Source of the DNA: Nitzschia sp. pyKryTriq1
Taxonomy: Eukaryota > Bacillariophyta > Bacillariophyceae > Bacillariales > Bacillariaceae
DNA: 64,000 nt
Direction of reading: 5' to 3'
Assembly (NCBI GenBank): GCA_956465555.1
Contig: OY101124.1
Coordinates: forward strand, 1,116,001 to 1,180,000
In this document: positions 51,494 to 60,836 of the stretch, in pieces
Numbering within the stretch: position 1 is the first letter of the stretch
Layout of the letters: each line of letters opens with the position of its first letter
The notes under the pieces: model-generated
What the model saw: the letters and a program-made list of their open reading frames with translations, nothing else
The model's database searches: none
Told to the model about the DNA's origin: nothing
Made by a program: the position numbers and the translations under genes

Positions 51494-53074
51494 TCATATC
51501 TCCGGCCCCACAACTTTCATAAAGCCAAATTCTTCCGCGGCAGTGGCAAGAGCCTGAGGATACTTCTTGCCTAAACAGGCGACAAGACATTTGGCAGCTT
51601 CACTGGGGTCGCGACTGCTGATAGAGGCTTCTAGAATCTGATCCAGCCAACCATGCAGTTCAACATTTCGTTCAAAGACTTCCGGATTTTCCGATTCGAA
51701 CACTTGGCAAAACACCAGCATGTCCTGGATACCTTCTTTGGCCGTCTGAATTTCAATGGCATAAGCCGGTCTCATGTCTCTTTTTTCGACATGCTGGCGC
51801 AACACGTCAAACTGTGAGAGTACACTATTGTCGTAACTTACTTCCGCGTCTTGACCGGTAGATGGACGAAACAGACGATTGAGATCAACACGAATAATTT
51901 TCTCGCCAGCGTCTGTGCTGCTTGGGTTGTCGCCTCCACTTGCTTCCTCGCCGTCCAACGCAACTTCAATCGCTTCTCCGTCCTCGTCACAACAGGCCGT
52001 GGTGATAGGAGCTTTAATCCTGTCAAGAGAGGTATCGTCGGCATCTTCCGTGGGGACTTGGACAGATGATTCTTCGAGGAGGCTGGTTCCGGCAGCGTCG
52101 GGTGTGGGACTGTTGGCGTCGGTCGAGTTTTTCGCCCTTGCCATCAATCTTGCAGTTTTCAAAGGCGACAGGACACCAGCCACCACTGTCTTGCGGAGAG
52201 AAGGTTGTGATGGTTTAGCAATCGGTGCAGGTTGCTCTTCTTCAAGTATAGTCAGGTCTTCCTCAATGAAAAAGGCAACCTCCTCGTGGTCTGGCGAGGG
52301 GGTGCTGCCAGCTGGGTCAGGAAAATTTTCAGCATGACAATGCAACAAGTCCGTAGTTTCTGTCCCCTTATTGGGCCTGGTGGCATCGGAGGGAGTGAGG
52401 AATCTGGCCACGACACCCATGGGTGTGTTGGATCGATGCCACTTGGTGGGGGGCTTCGGGGTAGTGTCGTGGGCCTCGCCAGCAACAACGATACTAATGG
52501 GTCCCTCAAATAGCCCTCTCAAGTCGGCAAGAATGTAGCGGAATACCGATTTCGAAATTCCCCATGCGCTTTGCACTGAATTCGGTGCCTTGCCGAGGCC
52601 CACGAGGAGGCAGACTTGAAGCCGTAGCATGCGCTTTTCCGATTCTTTCAACCACTTGTCGGATCCAGGAAATATTTGCTTGCGGAGCCAACCAGTCTCT
52701 GCACGCTCTTCGGCAAGTACTTTTTGAATATAAGCAATAGGGTCACTCTTCACTTCATTGAGTACACCAGCTACTGGCTGCGGCTCGAGTTTGGGTGGGA
52801 ATAGCGTGTTCGGGTGGAAGGATGTGTCCGAACCCCATGCTTGCTCAAGAGATTTTTCAAGCTCTTTGTCCTGCTTCAGTTGAGACGCAAGTACCGCACG
52901 AAGATAAACGAGCGACGAGTCTTCGTTCTTGACCTTGCATAGCTTGCGTAGCCAGCCTGGCTCTCGCTTGGACTTGCCGAGTTTCACTACCTCAGCAACA
53001 GCCTCGACATCCTTTGGAGCAAGGCTTTTCGCGTCAAACAGCGACCGAAACGTGCAATTCGAGATGGATGGCAT
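51494..53074 (-). CDS. Unrecognised 526-residue protein
   Basis: A single exon from MPSISNCTFRSLFDAKSL. The N-terminal 190 residues are helical with a repeated element: EPGWLRKLCKVKNEDSSLVY and, further on, ETGWLRKQIFPGSDKWLKE, followed by MLRLQVCLLVGLGKAP. The middle (about 220-420) is acidic, Ser/Pro/Thr-rich and probably disordered. The C-terminal 100 residues are again helical (YDNSVLSQFDVLRQHVEKRD, later EAAKCLVACLGKKYPQALAT). There is no membrane span or targeting signal. The overall layout, two folded helical ends with a disordered middle, would suit a scaffold or replication/chromatin adaptor, but I do not recognise the family. The even codon-level composition supports a real gene. 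Confidence 0.7.
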   Translation of the reverse strand: MPSISNCTFRSLFDAKSLAPKDVEAVAEVVKLGKSKREPGWLRKLCKVKNEDSSLVYLRAVLASQLKQDKELEKSLEQAWGSDTSFHPNTLFPPKLEPQPVAGVLNEVKSDPIAYIQKVLAEERAETGWLRKQIFPGSDKWLKESEKRMLRLQVCLLVGLGKAPNSVQSAWGISKSVFRYILADLRGLFEGPISIVVAGEAHDTTPKPPTKWHRSNTPMGVVARFLTPSDATRPNKGTETTDLLHCHAENFPDPAGSTPSPDHEEVAFFIEEDLTILEEEQPAPIAKPSQPSLRKTVVAGVLSPLKTARLMARAKNSTDANSPTPDAAGTSLLEESSVQVPTEDADDTSLDRIKAPITTACCDEDGEAIEVALDGEEASGGDNPSSTDAGEKIIRVDLNRLFRPSTGQDAEVSYDNSVLSQFDVLRQHVEKRDMRPAYAIEIQTAKEGIQDMLVFCQVFESENPEVFERNVELHGWLDQILEASISSRDPSEAAKCLVACLGKKYPQALATAAEEFGFMKVVGPEI

Positions 53075-53386
53075 TGCGGAGAAATCAAAATTGTTTTATG
53101 TTGCCAAAACACTTCCATCGAGAGGTTGGCTGACTCCTCTTTTATCGCTGAGGTGGTGGGGACCCCTCTCTCGTGTTGAATGTTTCGGAACGGACGGAGG
53201 GAAGGTTGTGATCCCGCACGATTTCCGGTCTTCCAAATTTTTGTCCTCTCACAGCAATCGTGACAAATTATTGCCGCACCTCTCTCAGCGGAGTCGAGCC
53301 ATGCAATGACTTTTTGGAGCTTCACGAGAGGTGCTCGCCTAGGTTAATAGGCACGAGGTGCATACGCTCATGAGTCGTCTCCCGGT
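53075..53386. other. Intergenic, divergent of unrecognised gene and downstream of VTT gene
   Basis: A 312-bp spacer with no visible features. Confidence 0.4.
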
Positions 53387-54466
53387 CTAGCATTCACCGT
53401 GGTACATAGTATGTCCCTCTTGTACGGCATCCACTTCTCCAGTCTCTTCGTCGTCTCCTCCCTCCTCCGACATGTTATTAGGCTGTCGACTAGCGGCAGT
53501 GACTTTTTGTAGCTCTTGGCGGGCATAGTAGGTGGTCAGTGCCACAGCAAAGACACTAAAGATAATACCAATCACCAAGACGATAGTGGTCGTCTTCGAA
53601 TTACCCCCTGAGCTATCCGCAAGACTTCCCGCTGATGCTCCCAAAAAGACAAACATCACCGTGGCGGGAAGAATCGCCAGCAAGGATACCGCATAGGCTG
53701 TGAATGAGACTGCCATGCCACCGGCACCATAATTGAGATAGGGTGAAGCGTATATGACTGGGGAGAGTCGTAATAGGACCATGATGCGCAATCCCTTTTC
53801 TTCCATGGCATTGTCCAGAGCCTCAAAGAGTTTGAACTTCTTGGTCAGGCCAGCCACGCAGTCCCTTAACAAAAATCTCCCGAGTAAGAAGGAGAGTATC
53901 GCACCAGCACTCGCCCCAACAAAGACGGCAATTGTGCCCAACAAAATTCCGATGCCAAGTCCAAAGGCATTTGCAAAGACGTAGCCACTTCCAAAAGTCA
54001 GAATTACTCCAGGAATAAATAGCATCGTCGTGCAAAAGATCACCAGCATGAACACCAGGACGCCTCCCCCGGGGTTCGCTTCGACCCATTGAAGAAAGCT
54101 ATTCATGCCGCTCTTTATGTATTTGTTCGTTAAAGAATCGGCCACTATAAATGCAATGAACGCCAGAAGAAACAGGCCGACACCGATTCGAATGTATCGA
54201 TTACGTTGTCTTTTCAATTCGTCTTCCGGGACACCTTCTTCTTCTTCTTCATTTGATGCATCGACACTGAAGGCTGCCATATCCATGGTAGTATCCAAGG
54301 TTGTCAACGTGGTGCTTATTGCGGGCAACTTTTCGTTTTCCTCTTTTGATAAAGGTCCACCGTTCGGACTACTCGTACCGGTACTGCTCAACGGAGCTTC
54401 TCCACATTCTTTCGTTTGGGATGAATTTTGGTTCGTCGTCGTGGGGAGTGCTTGCGTTTGCGTCAT
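53387..54466 (-). CDS. VTT/DedA-domain (TVP38/TMEM64-like) membrane protein
   Basis: 359 residues from MTQTQALPTTTNQNSS; the frame is open upstream to another ATG at 54688, which would add 74 residues without a recognisable signal. After an acidic cytosolic region (EEEEEGVPEDELKRQ) there are about five or six membrane segments. The conserved VTT core is VILTFGSGYVFANAFGLGIG, then AGAILSFLLGRFLL (the F-x-x-G and GRxxL hallmarks) and LRIMVLLRLSPVIYASPYLN with an R-x-SP motif and NY near the re-entrant loop. This family includes scramblases and proton-coupled transporters of endomembranes, bacterial DedA and human TMEM41/TMEM64. A role in lipid or ion homeostasis of ER or plastid membranes is inferred. 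Confidence 0.82.
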   Translation of the reverse strand: MTQTQALPTTTNQNSSQTKECGEAPLSSTGTSSPNGGPLSKEENEKLPAISTTLTTLDTTMDMAAFSVDASNEEEEEGVPEDELKRQRNRYIRIGVGLFLLAFIAFIVADSLTNKYIKSGMNSFLQWVEANPGGGVLVFMLVIFCTTMLFIPGVILTFGSGYVFANAFGLGIGILLGTIAVFVGASAGAILSFLLGRFLLRDCVAGLTKKFKLFEALDNAMEEKGLRIMVLLRLSPVIYASPYLNYGAGGMAVSFTAYAVSLLAILPATVMFVFLGASAGSLADSSGGNSKTTTIVLVIGIIFSVFAVALTTYYARQELQKVTAASRQPNNMSEEGGDDEETGEVDAVQEGHTMYHGEC

Positions 54467-55063
54467 CGTACTATTGAAACACGATGTACTACCTGCCTGC
54501 TGGTCGAATGAGTACAGTCTGTCGTTCAATGAGGCAACAATTCTACTGTACACTCTCAACCTTCGCACTCTTTCTTGCTGGAAGCTGAAAAGAACAGACT
54601 CCTTCGTGCTGTACGGATGGCGAGAAATCCCATCGAACATCGCATCATCGCTGATCACACGCTCGCACGATTGAGGACGTTCCCGCATTATTTCGTTGAT
54701 AGTGCGCTACTGTACCGGTACCTGGTACTGGTACCGGTAGATGCTGGCGGTGCTTTTTGAAGAAGCGTGCGGTCACGGACGGTAGCGGACGTTCGATCAG
54801 GAATGCATCGCTAATCGCTAGGGACGTTGACGTCATACCCATGATTGAATGAGATTCTTTGAGTCATTCGCAACCAACCAACCACAATACAGTACCGCAC
54901 GCAAAGCTACCGTATGTATGCAAACTACAGTATGATGATACAGTACACCCATCATCGCATCACGCGAGCCTACCGGTAATAGAGCATTTCGAATTTTTCC
55001 ACCCATCACCCATCGCACTTCTATCTTCTATGATTGGCATCCACAATGGAAGATAGATGAATC
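54467..55063. other. Divergent promoter region
   Basis: It holds TACCGGTA at 54713-54720, 54732-54739 and 54971-54978, and TACCTGGTA at 54719-54727, giving 27 bases of overlapping palindromes at 54713-54739. The spacer lies between the VTT-domain gene (-) and the methyltransferase gene (+). Confidence 0.6.
54713..54739. promoter_or_regulatory. Compound palindrome TACCGGTA - TACCTGGTA - TACCGGTA
   Basis: Three overlapping or adjacent copies of the motif family occur in 27 bases. The arrangement is itself nearly symmetrical about its centre and could fold into a hairpin. It sits between divergent genes. Confidence 0.6.
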
Positions 55064-56734
55064 ATGATAATCAGCGCGATGCCCCCCTCAATACCCCTGT
55101 TACTATTTGTTTTCGTGTTGTCGCGTATGTCTCAAATATCTACAGTAGCTTCTTTTTCGATAGGTGGTGTGAAAGTTCCAACCATCGCACGACAAGCATC
55201 GTGGCATTACAATACCAGACTGTTCTTCGCCGCCCAAGAAGACGAAGGACATCGGAGAGCAGAACTGGTCCAAGACTTTGTCGATCAAGTCCAAAAATCC
55301 GTTAAAGAAAAGACGTTTGTTTCTCTGATACTCCAAGGGACGGCCCCAAAGAAGAAAAAGAAGAAACAACAACTCGCCACGGAAGATCCATTTCGTGGAT
55401 CCATCCGACAAGTCCAAGGACGCCTCATCCAAACCAAAAACCAGAAAGAAGCTTCACTCCAGTTGACTATCAAATACCATGGTGCAACAGATATATGCAA
55501 GAATATGGCACCAGAGGAAATTTCGGTCAAGCTCTCGCACCTGATTCTGGAACCCTTGGCATCGGAATGGGGCGTACAGGCGGTGCAGGCACAACCTTTT
55601 CAAGGGGCCGAATTGAAAACCTTGCAGGATGTTTGGATACTCAAGGAGCTACATCCTGGAAATCAAGCCACGCTTCGAAAAAAAGCTGCTGCCGTTATCC
55701 CACCAATAAGTACCGCCGGGGGGATCGTCCAACCGGCGACCCACGACCGGGTCAAACAAGTCCCCTTGGCGCAGACCACTGACACGACCTTTCTGCAAGC
55801 GCTGGGGTTGACCAAACCGGACGGATCCCCACGACCAGGAATGTCCTCCAAATTACGTCAATGCAACAAATTTGTAGAGATTGTCAGTGGGCTGATTGGA
55901 AAGACTGCTACTGCTGCTGCGGCTTCCACGACGAAAACTCGTCCCATTCGGGTGGTCGACATGGGGTGTGGTCGCGCCTATTTGACTTTTTCTCTCCACT
56001 CCTCTCTGTGCGAACAGTATCCAAAAGTAACATCCTTGGGTATCGATGTTCGACCCAAACTAGTGGCCGAAATTTCGGGGATCGCCCAGTCACTCGGGGG
56101 TCCCTTTGATACGCTGTCCTTTCAAACCGGGACCATCGAGGAGATTGTAGCAGGGACGACCTCGATCTATGGCGGTGGCGAGGTCGACAGCGATGAAAAT
56201 TCATTAGATATCTTGATTGCACTACATGCATGTGATACAGCTACCGACGATGCCCTATGGTCGGGAATTTCCCAAGGGGCCGATATCATTGTCGTTGCCC
56301 CCTGCTGTCACAAGGAAATTCGATCACAAGTCAATAACCACATTGCGGACACCAAGGAGAATCATCCAATGTACGACGTATTGAGACATGGAGTCTATCG
56401 GGAAAGGATCTCAGAAACGGTGACGGATTCAATGCGGGCATTGCTACTCGAGCAGGCTGGATACAAGGTGCAAGTCTTTGAATTTATTGGGGGCGAGCAC
56501 ACTAGCAAAAATGTCATGATCACTGCCATTCGATCTGAGAAGTCGGGGCCTAATGATGATTTTGGGACATACAGTCATCTCAGAATACAGGAGCTAGCAT
56601 CATTTCATGGAATCACACAGCAGAAGCTGGCTAATTGGATGGGATTGGGATTAGGCGGTGAACCGACTTCAATAAACGACCAACCAGGACGGGCCAAGAT
56701 GAGCACAACTCAAATGCCTCCTAAGGCCCGGTAA
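55064..56734 (+). CDS. SAM-dependent methyltransferase (Methyltransf_32-like), probably plastid
   Basis: 556 residues in one exon. MIISAMPPSIPLLLFVFVLS is a signal peptide followed by QISTVASFSIGG, with an ASF site like the plastid ASAFAP motif. An N-terminal domain of about 240 residues has a Lys-rich patch (KKKKKKQQ) and may bind RNA. The class I methyltransferase core starts near residue 285: RVVDMGCGRAYLTFSLHS (motif I, DxGCGxG-like), TSLGIDVRPKLV (acidic ribose-binding loop), IALHACDTATDDAL and IIVVAPCCHKEIRSQ. The HACDTATD and PCCH motifs are typical of the Methyltransf_32 group, some of which are linked to RNA modification. The substrate is unknown. It converges on the next gene with a 102-bp gap. 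Confidence 0.82.
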   Translation: MIISAMPPSIPLLLFVFVLSRMSQISTVASFSIGGVKVPTIARQASWHYNTRLFFAAQEDEGHRRAELVQDFVDQVQKSVKEKTFVSLILQGTAPKKKKKKQQLATEDPFRGSIRQVQGRLIQTKNQKEASLQLTIKYHGATDICKNMAPEEISVKLSHLILEPLASEWGVQAVQAQPFQGAELKTLQDVWILKELHPGNQATLRKKAAAVIPPISTAGGIVQPATHDRVKQVPLAQTTDTTFLQALGLTKPDGSPRPGMSSKLRQCNKFVEIVSGLIGKTATAAAASTTKTRPIRVVDMGCGRAYLTFSLHSSLCEQYPKVTSLGIDVRPKLVAEISGIAQSLGGPFDTLSFQTGTIEEIVAGTTSIYGGGEVDSDENSLDILIALHACDTATDDALWSGISQGADIIVVAPCCHKEIRSQVNNHIADTKENHPMYDVLRHGVYRERISETVTDSMRALLLEQAGYKVQVFEFIGGEHTSKNVMITAIRSEKSGPNDDFGTYSHLRIQELASFHGITQQKLANWMGLGLGGEPTSINDQPGRAKMSTTQMPPKAR

Positions 56735-56836
56735 TAAACTCCGTGATGGTCTAGAGCGAAAGTGGTCAAATTATAATAAGGTATAATTGCTGGTATAGAA
56801 CGATGTCCATAAAAGGGTGGCATATTCGTCACACTA

Positions 56837-58465
56837 TTATGTCTGAAATAACAAGTCATCCCAAAGTGAACTATTCCGCCCCAATCCAACCTCGCGCATC
56901 CAAGCACCAAACGAGGGCGAATCCTTTGGATTGGGTCTCAGCGGGCGAACAACTGATTTGGGCCGCGTATAAATGGTATTTGTTACTTCGTCAAAAGGAG
57001 CATGATCCCTATCGTCTTGAACTTCATCAAAAGGGGCCTCGAAGGTCGTGTCTGAAAGTTGACCACAAGCCGTGATCTCTTGTGCAAAGCGAAAGATTGG
57101 TTGGTAAATCTTCCTCGTCCAATCCATTGGTGCAGAGGACTCGTCACCGTTGGACCCATTCTTTGGTAAGCTCCTACTAGGCTCTTCGCAATGAATGGAG
57201 TGGGCGAATGCGGAAGGTTCATCCATCCACATGTTGCTGGTCCAAGACTCGACCTGAATGGGAGATGGCCGCTGCAGTAGTTCATATTCGTCCAGGGGAA
57301 ATGGTTCGTCCAGGGGAAATGGTTTTGTATACACACGGTCCCAGATATTGTCATTTTCTCTTTCCACCCAATGCGGATGTGCGTACTGAATACCCAACGT
57401 TGCGTGTCTGTGCTTTTCCATTGCAAAGGGATGGGGAAAGGCCACTCCCAATACAGGCTCTGGACCTTCGGCGGGCTCCATAATTCGAGAGGGGAGAATT
57501 GGCGGTGGAAACAAGAGTTGCACACATTCTCGGGTCGTTGGCACATGGCCATTATTTGTATTGTGATCATCGCGACTATCTTGTCCATCTTCATCGCTCC
57601 AGTACTCGTCCTCTCCGATTTCTTCGATCGAGGAGTGAAGAGAAAGACATTCACTCGTTTGCTCTCGGCGGCATTGAGAAGGAAATGTAGCAACTCTGAC
57701 TTCTTCTGGAATGCTTTGTCTCATGCGTTCCATAGTACTTTCTATACTAGTACTGGGTACTCCAAAGTCGAAGTGAGCGCAAGATCCAACGATCGGAGGT
57801 GGTTCGTCTTCGCTCATTAGACTAAAAGTTTCGTCGTCGGGGTAAAGAAAGGAAATCTCGTCTTCATCCTCATTCCATAGAGGGATTGTTTCAATGTCCT
57901 TTTCATCGTGGTGGTAGCTGTGATCAACTGCTGGCCTTTGAAAGCAATGGCGCAGCGACAAGAGTCCAAGACGACCGCAGGGACGGGACCCTCTTTCTCG
58001 TTCTTCGACTTCGTCATTCCATTGATCCAGAGAAAAGTTATCCGCCTCTTCATCTGCTTGCTCAGCTCTCATGGCAACAGAACTAACCTCGCTAATGATA
58101 TAGTACATAGGGCGTTGTCCTTCTCGGCCAGATGATGATAGTGGCGATGGGACTGAAGCCAGAGATTCTTCTTGTTCTCTCGGTGTCACCATCGATGTCG
58201 GCGATGTCGTAGCCGAGTATACAAGTCCAATGCCTTCGTTCACCTTACGCTGTCGGCGTGGGTAAAGGCTACATGCCCTCCGGATCGTAGACCACAATAC
58301 ACGCATCTGTTTTCGGCGTCGTAGTCGTCGTGGCTTGATTGTTTCTGGCTTCTCGCCCGACGTCAACAAACAGATGACGTCCCCTTGTTCGTCATCTTCA
58401 CTTTGAATTGACATGGCTGAGTAGCCATGGCGTCGCTTTTGGCGGTGCCCAAATAGTTTCATCAT
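56837..58465 (-). CDS. Unrecognised 542-residue acidic protein
   Basis: A long single-exon frame from MMKLFGHRQKRRHGYSAM. A basic N-terminus (RRLRRRKQMRVLWSTIRRAC) precedes a Glu/Asp-rich, probably disordered body with repeated DEDEISFLYPDDETFSLMSE-like acidic-hydrophobic stretches. A perfect 18-bp tandem duplication (57289-57306, 57307-57324) encodes PFPLDE twice. The C-terminus (PFDEVQDDRDHAPFDEVTN, ending SSLWDDLLFQT) also repeats PFDEV. No domain, span or targeting peptide is seen. Although the length and uninterrupted frame favour a real gene, a second sizeable frame overlaps part of it, and the function is unknown. Confidence 0.6.
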   Translation of the reverse strand: MMKLFGHRQKRRHGYSAMSIQSEDDEQGDVICLLTSGEKPETIKPRRLRRRKQMRVLWSTIRRACSLYPRRQRKVNEGIGLVYSATTSPTSMVTPREQEESLASVPSPLSSSGREGQRPMYYIISEVSSVAMRAEQADEEADNFSLDQWNDEVEERERGSRPCGRLGLLSLRHCFQRPAVDHSYHHDEKDIETIPLWNEDEDEISFLYPDDETFSLMSEDEPPPIVGSCAHFDFGVPSTSIESTMERMRQSIPEEVRVATFPSQCRREQTSECLSLHSSIEEIGEDEYWSDEDGQDSRDDHNTNNGHVPTTRECVQLLFPPPILPSRIMEPAEGPEPVLGVAFPHPFAMEKHRHATLGIQYAHPHWVERENDNIWDRVYTKPFPLDEPFPLDEYELLQRPSPIQVESWTSNMWMDEPSAFAHSIHCEEPSRSLPKNGSNGDESSAPMDWTRKIYQPIFRFAQEITACGQLSDTTFEAPFDEVQDDRDHAPFDEVTNTIYTRPKSVVRPLRPNPKDSPSFGAWMREVGLGRNSSLWDDLLFQT

Positions 58466-58934
58466 GGTATGTTGTGTGAAATAAAAATAATGAAATGGTG
58501 AATGTGACAGAAACCCTCCGCTACTCTAGCTAGTACTGAAAGTTTTACGTCGTTGGATTGGGAAAGTTCGAAGATATAACGAATGCCCGCCCAGACGATG
58601 GATTGCAAAGTAAGGCGCAACCCTCCAAGATCAGCCTCTCTATTGCGACAAAACCACAAAGAAGGCTGCTTCCGTTTCATCTTGTGAGGCTTTTCATATT
58701 GATAGACGATTGGCGACTTGTTGTATGGACCAAAACGGATGAAGTGGCTCGCCCGGCGTGCACGACTGACGACTCAACGGATCGACCCATTCATCATTCG
58801 TCGTACTCAAACAGTGATATCCGTGACTGCTAACGCGTGACTCAAACCACCGTTCAGCAACAGAAGATCATGCACCACTTATTGTTTGTTCATCATCTTC
58901 TATTCATTCTATCCTTCACTACCGACTGCATATA
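58466..58934. other. Intergenic region between two minus-strand genes
   Basis: A 469-bp region with no clear repeat or gene. Confidence 0.45.
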
Positions 58935-60251
58935 CTACCTGCCTCCATGTTGCTTCACATTATGAGCTCCCCAGCAAGCTTTGGCTCGTGAATAGAGTCG
59001 ACTGTGACCATTCTCTGTCAGAGAAGTTTGGAGGCTACCCTGCTGCTTTCGACCGCGATCTTCCTGGAGAATACTAGGAGGAAAGTTGATGGTACTGCCT
59101 CCTCCTGCCGCGGCTACCAAGTCTTGCGCGAGTTGAATGCCGGCATTGGGATTGGTAATGTTGACCCAAATAAGGGAATGAGAAGGATGTGCGGCGACAA
59201 ATTGTGTGACGTATTCGATGTGATCCTTCCAAAATTCTTCCAAAAAGGCCACGGTGGGTCTATAGGGATGCCGGTTCCACAGAGTGGGTTGTGCCCAGCG
59301 TTCCGGATCCTGGAATTGGGCCTCGTACAAGAGTTGTTTCGTCAGCATTTTGGCGGGAACTTGCGAGACAGAATGAACCCAATCCTCGAGAGGACGAACA
59401 TTGAGAATCCACGTGGCATTAGGTGCATACTCGTGCAGTTCCTTCAGATGGTACCGTTGGGGCAAAAAGATGCGAGGTCGGTATCCAATCATTCCATCAG
59501 CACCTACAAAATTTTGATCCGCTTTTGTCTTTTTTCTGGGGCCATTCAACTCGGTATAAACCTCATAATCCCCACATCCGTCCAAAATCGGCAATCCATC
59601 TTGCAGATTGGAAACCATACAATCCGAGGCATACGCTGCCATGTTTTCTTGTTGCGCATGACGCTGGGGACCACAACAATACCAATGCTGCGAGTAAAAT
59701 CCCAAGCAATCAAAATAGGCAAACAAACTGGAAGTCCCCGCCTTGGGCAATCCCACGACGAAAATAGGATGATTCGTCGTCGTCGTCGCGTTGGCGCTGC
59801 TGCTGCTGCTGCGACGACGACGACCATGAACCTTGTGGAGAAATTTCAATTCCGGATTCCACAATTCCTTGTTGCTGCTGTTACCATTGCTCATTGGCGT
59901 CGTTGCTTTGGGGAAAGAAAAGAGCTCGGGAAGAAACTGGATATTGGAAAACGGTTGTCGCTTCGACGACTTTGATCTCATGACGAGAAGAAGAATTAAA
60001 TGGACCAAAATGGAAATGGCAACCAACAGTAATATTCCCAGCACCCACCCCAAAGATCGGAGGACGCGTTCGGACGGAATGAAACAACAGGAGGTGCCGC
60101 GCTGCTGTTTGCGGCGTCTTCTTGGACGACCCGCACCAGGAGGAGGATTCGTATGGGACCGATCATTATTTGATGACGGAGTATTGGTATTGCTTCGTCT
60201 CTGCCGATGCGACGGCAAGGTCGATGAAGTTGTTGTTGGCAGCACCAACAT
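58935..60251 (-). CDS. Sulfotransferase-like type II membrane protein
   Basis: 438 residues from MLVLPTTTSSTLPSHRQ. A basic cytosolic tail (RPRRRRKQQRG) is followed by a membrane span (LGWVLGILLLVAISILVHLI, about residues 63-85). The luminal domain opens with PIFVVGLPKAGTSSLFAYFD near residue 167, the PAPS 5'-phosphosulfate loop (PKxGT). ATWILNVRPLEDWVHSVSQV provides the 3'-phosphate segment (RPxxxWxxS), and IWVNITNPNAG is typical of the later part. Paired cysteines (YCCGPQ, SDCMVS, DGCGDY) suggest disulfides in the Golgi lumen. The acceptor is unknown. It belongs to a different sulfotransferase family from the gene at 47892, with no close sequence similarity apart from the cofactor loop. The frame is open slightly upstream of this ATG. 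Confidence 0.8.
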   Translation of the reverse strand: MLVLPTTTSSTLPSHRQRRSNTNTPSSNNDRSHTNPPPGAGRPRRRRKQQRGTSCCFIPSERVLRSLGWVLGILLLVAISILVHLILLLVMRSKSSKRQPFSNIQFLPELFSFPKATTPMSNGNSSNKELWNPELKFLHKVHGRRRRSSSSSANATTTTNHPIFVVGLPKAGTSSLFAYFDCLGFYSQHWYCCGPQRHAQQENMAAYASDCMVSNLQDGLPILDGCGDYEVYTELNGPRKKTKADQNFVGADGMIGYRPRIFLPQRYHLKELHEYAPNATWILNVRPLEDWVHSVSQVPAKMLTKQLLYEAQFQDPERWAQPTLWNRHPYRPTVAFLEEFWKDHIEYVTQFVAAHPSHSLIWVNITNPNAGIQLAQDLVAAAGGGSTINFPPSILQEDRGRKQQGSLQTSLTENGHSRLYSRAKACWGAHNVKQHGGR

Positions 60252-60836
60252 GATGACGAGGATGATTGATGATGCTGGTTCTCGATTCTCGATCACAAAT
60301 CAAAGCATCAAACTAAGCTAACGCGCCATTCTTGCCTCGAACGTAGCTTCATTCCGACAACAATCTCTCATCTCGTGAGGGCCGTGGATGACAGTAATGG
60401 TGGTGCCTGGTGAATTGCTTGGGAGATGGGAGAATGAAAATGAAAATGAAGGGATGCATAATAATGCGACGAAAACTCGAACGACAACTAAAAACGCACC
60501 ATCATTGTCGACGACCGTCCGCCGACCGCCAATATTGCGACTGGTGATGACGTGGTCGGGCCAATCACAAGCCTCTATTTCCAATCCGCGCGGGTTTCAC
60601 TCCGCGCCGGGTTTGAGTTCAAAGCTGTTCCTCGATCCTCGAATTCCCGCCAGACGCGATCGCGAAGAGCGATGCGATCTTGCTACTTTTGCTCCGGTAT
60701 TCTCGTTCCCCCATACTTTGGTGTCAGCAGAACAAAACAACAACAAACAACAACAACAACAACAACAAACAGCCAATCCATCACCCACAACACCAACATC
60801 TGAACGATCCCGTATCCCTATATTCGTGATATCACA
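60252..60836. other. Divergent promoter region, sulfotransferase / NMD3
   Basis: It contains an AAC repeat at about 60727-60770 just before NMD3 and no gene of its own. No TACCGGTA is present. Confidence 0.5.

Noticed and set aside
59004-59975. A 323-codon plus-strand frame
   Set aside because: It lies fully antisense to the sulfotransferase with the PAPS motif; basic and low complexity.
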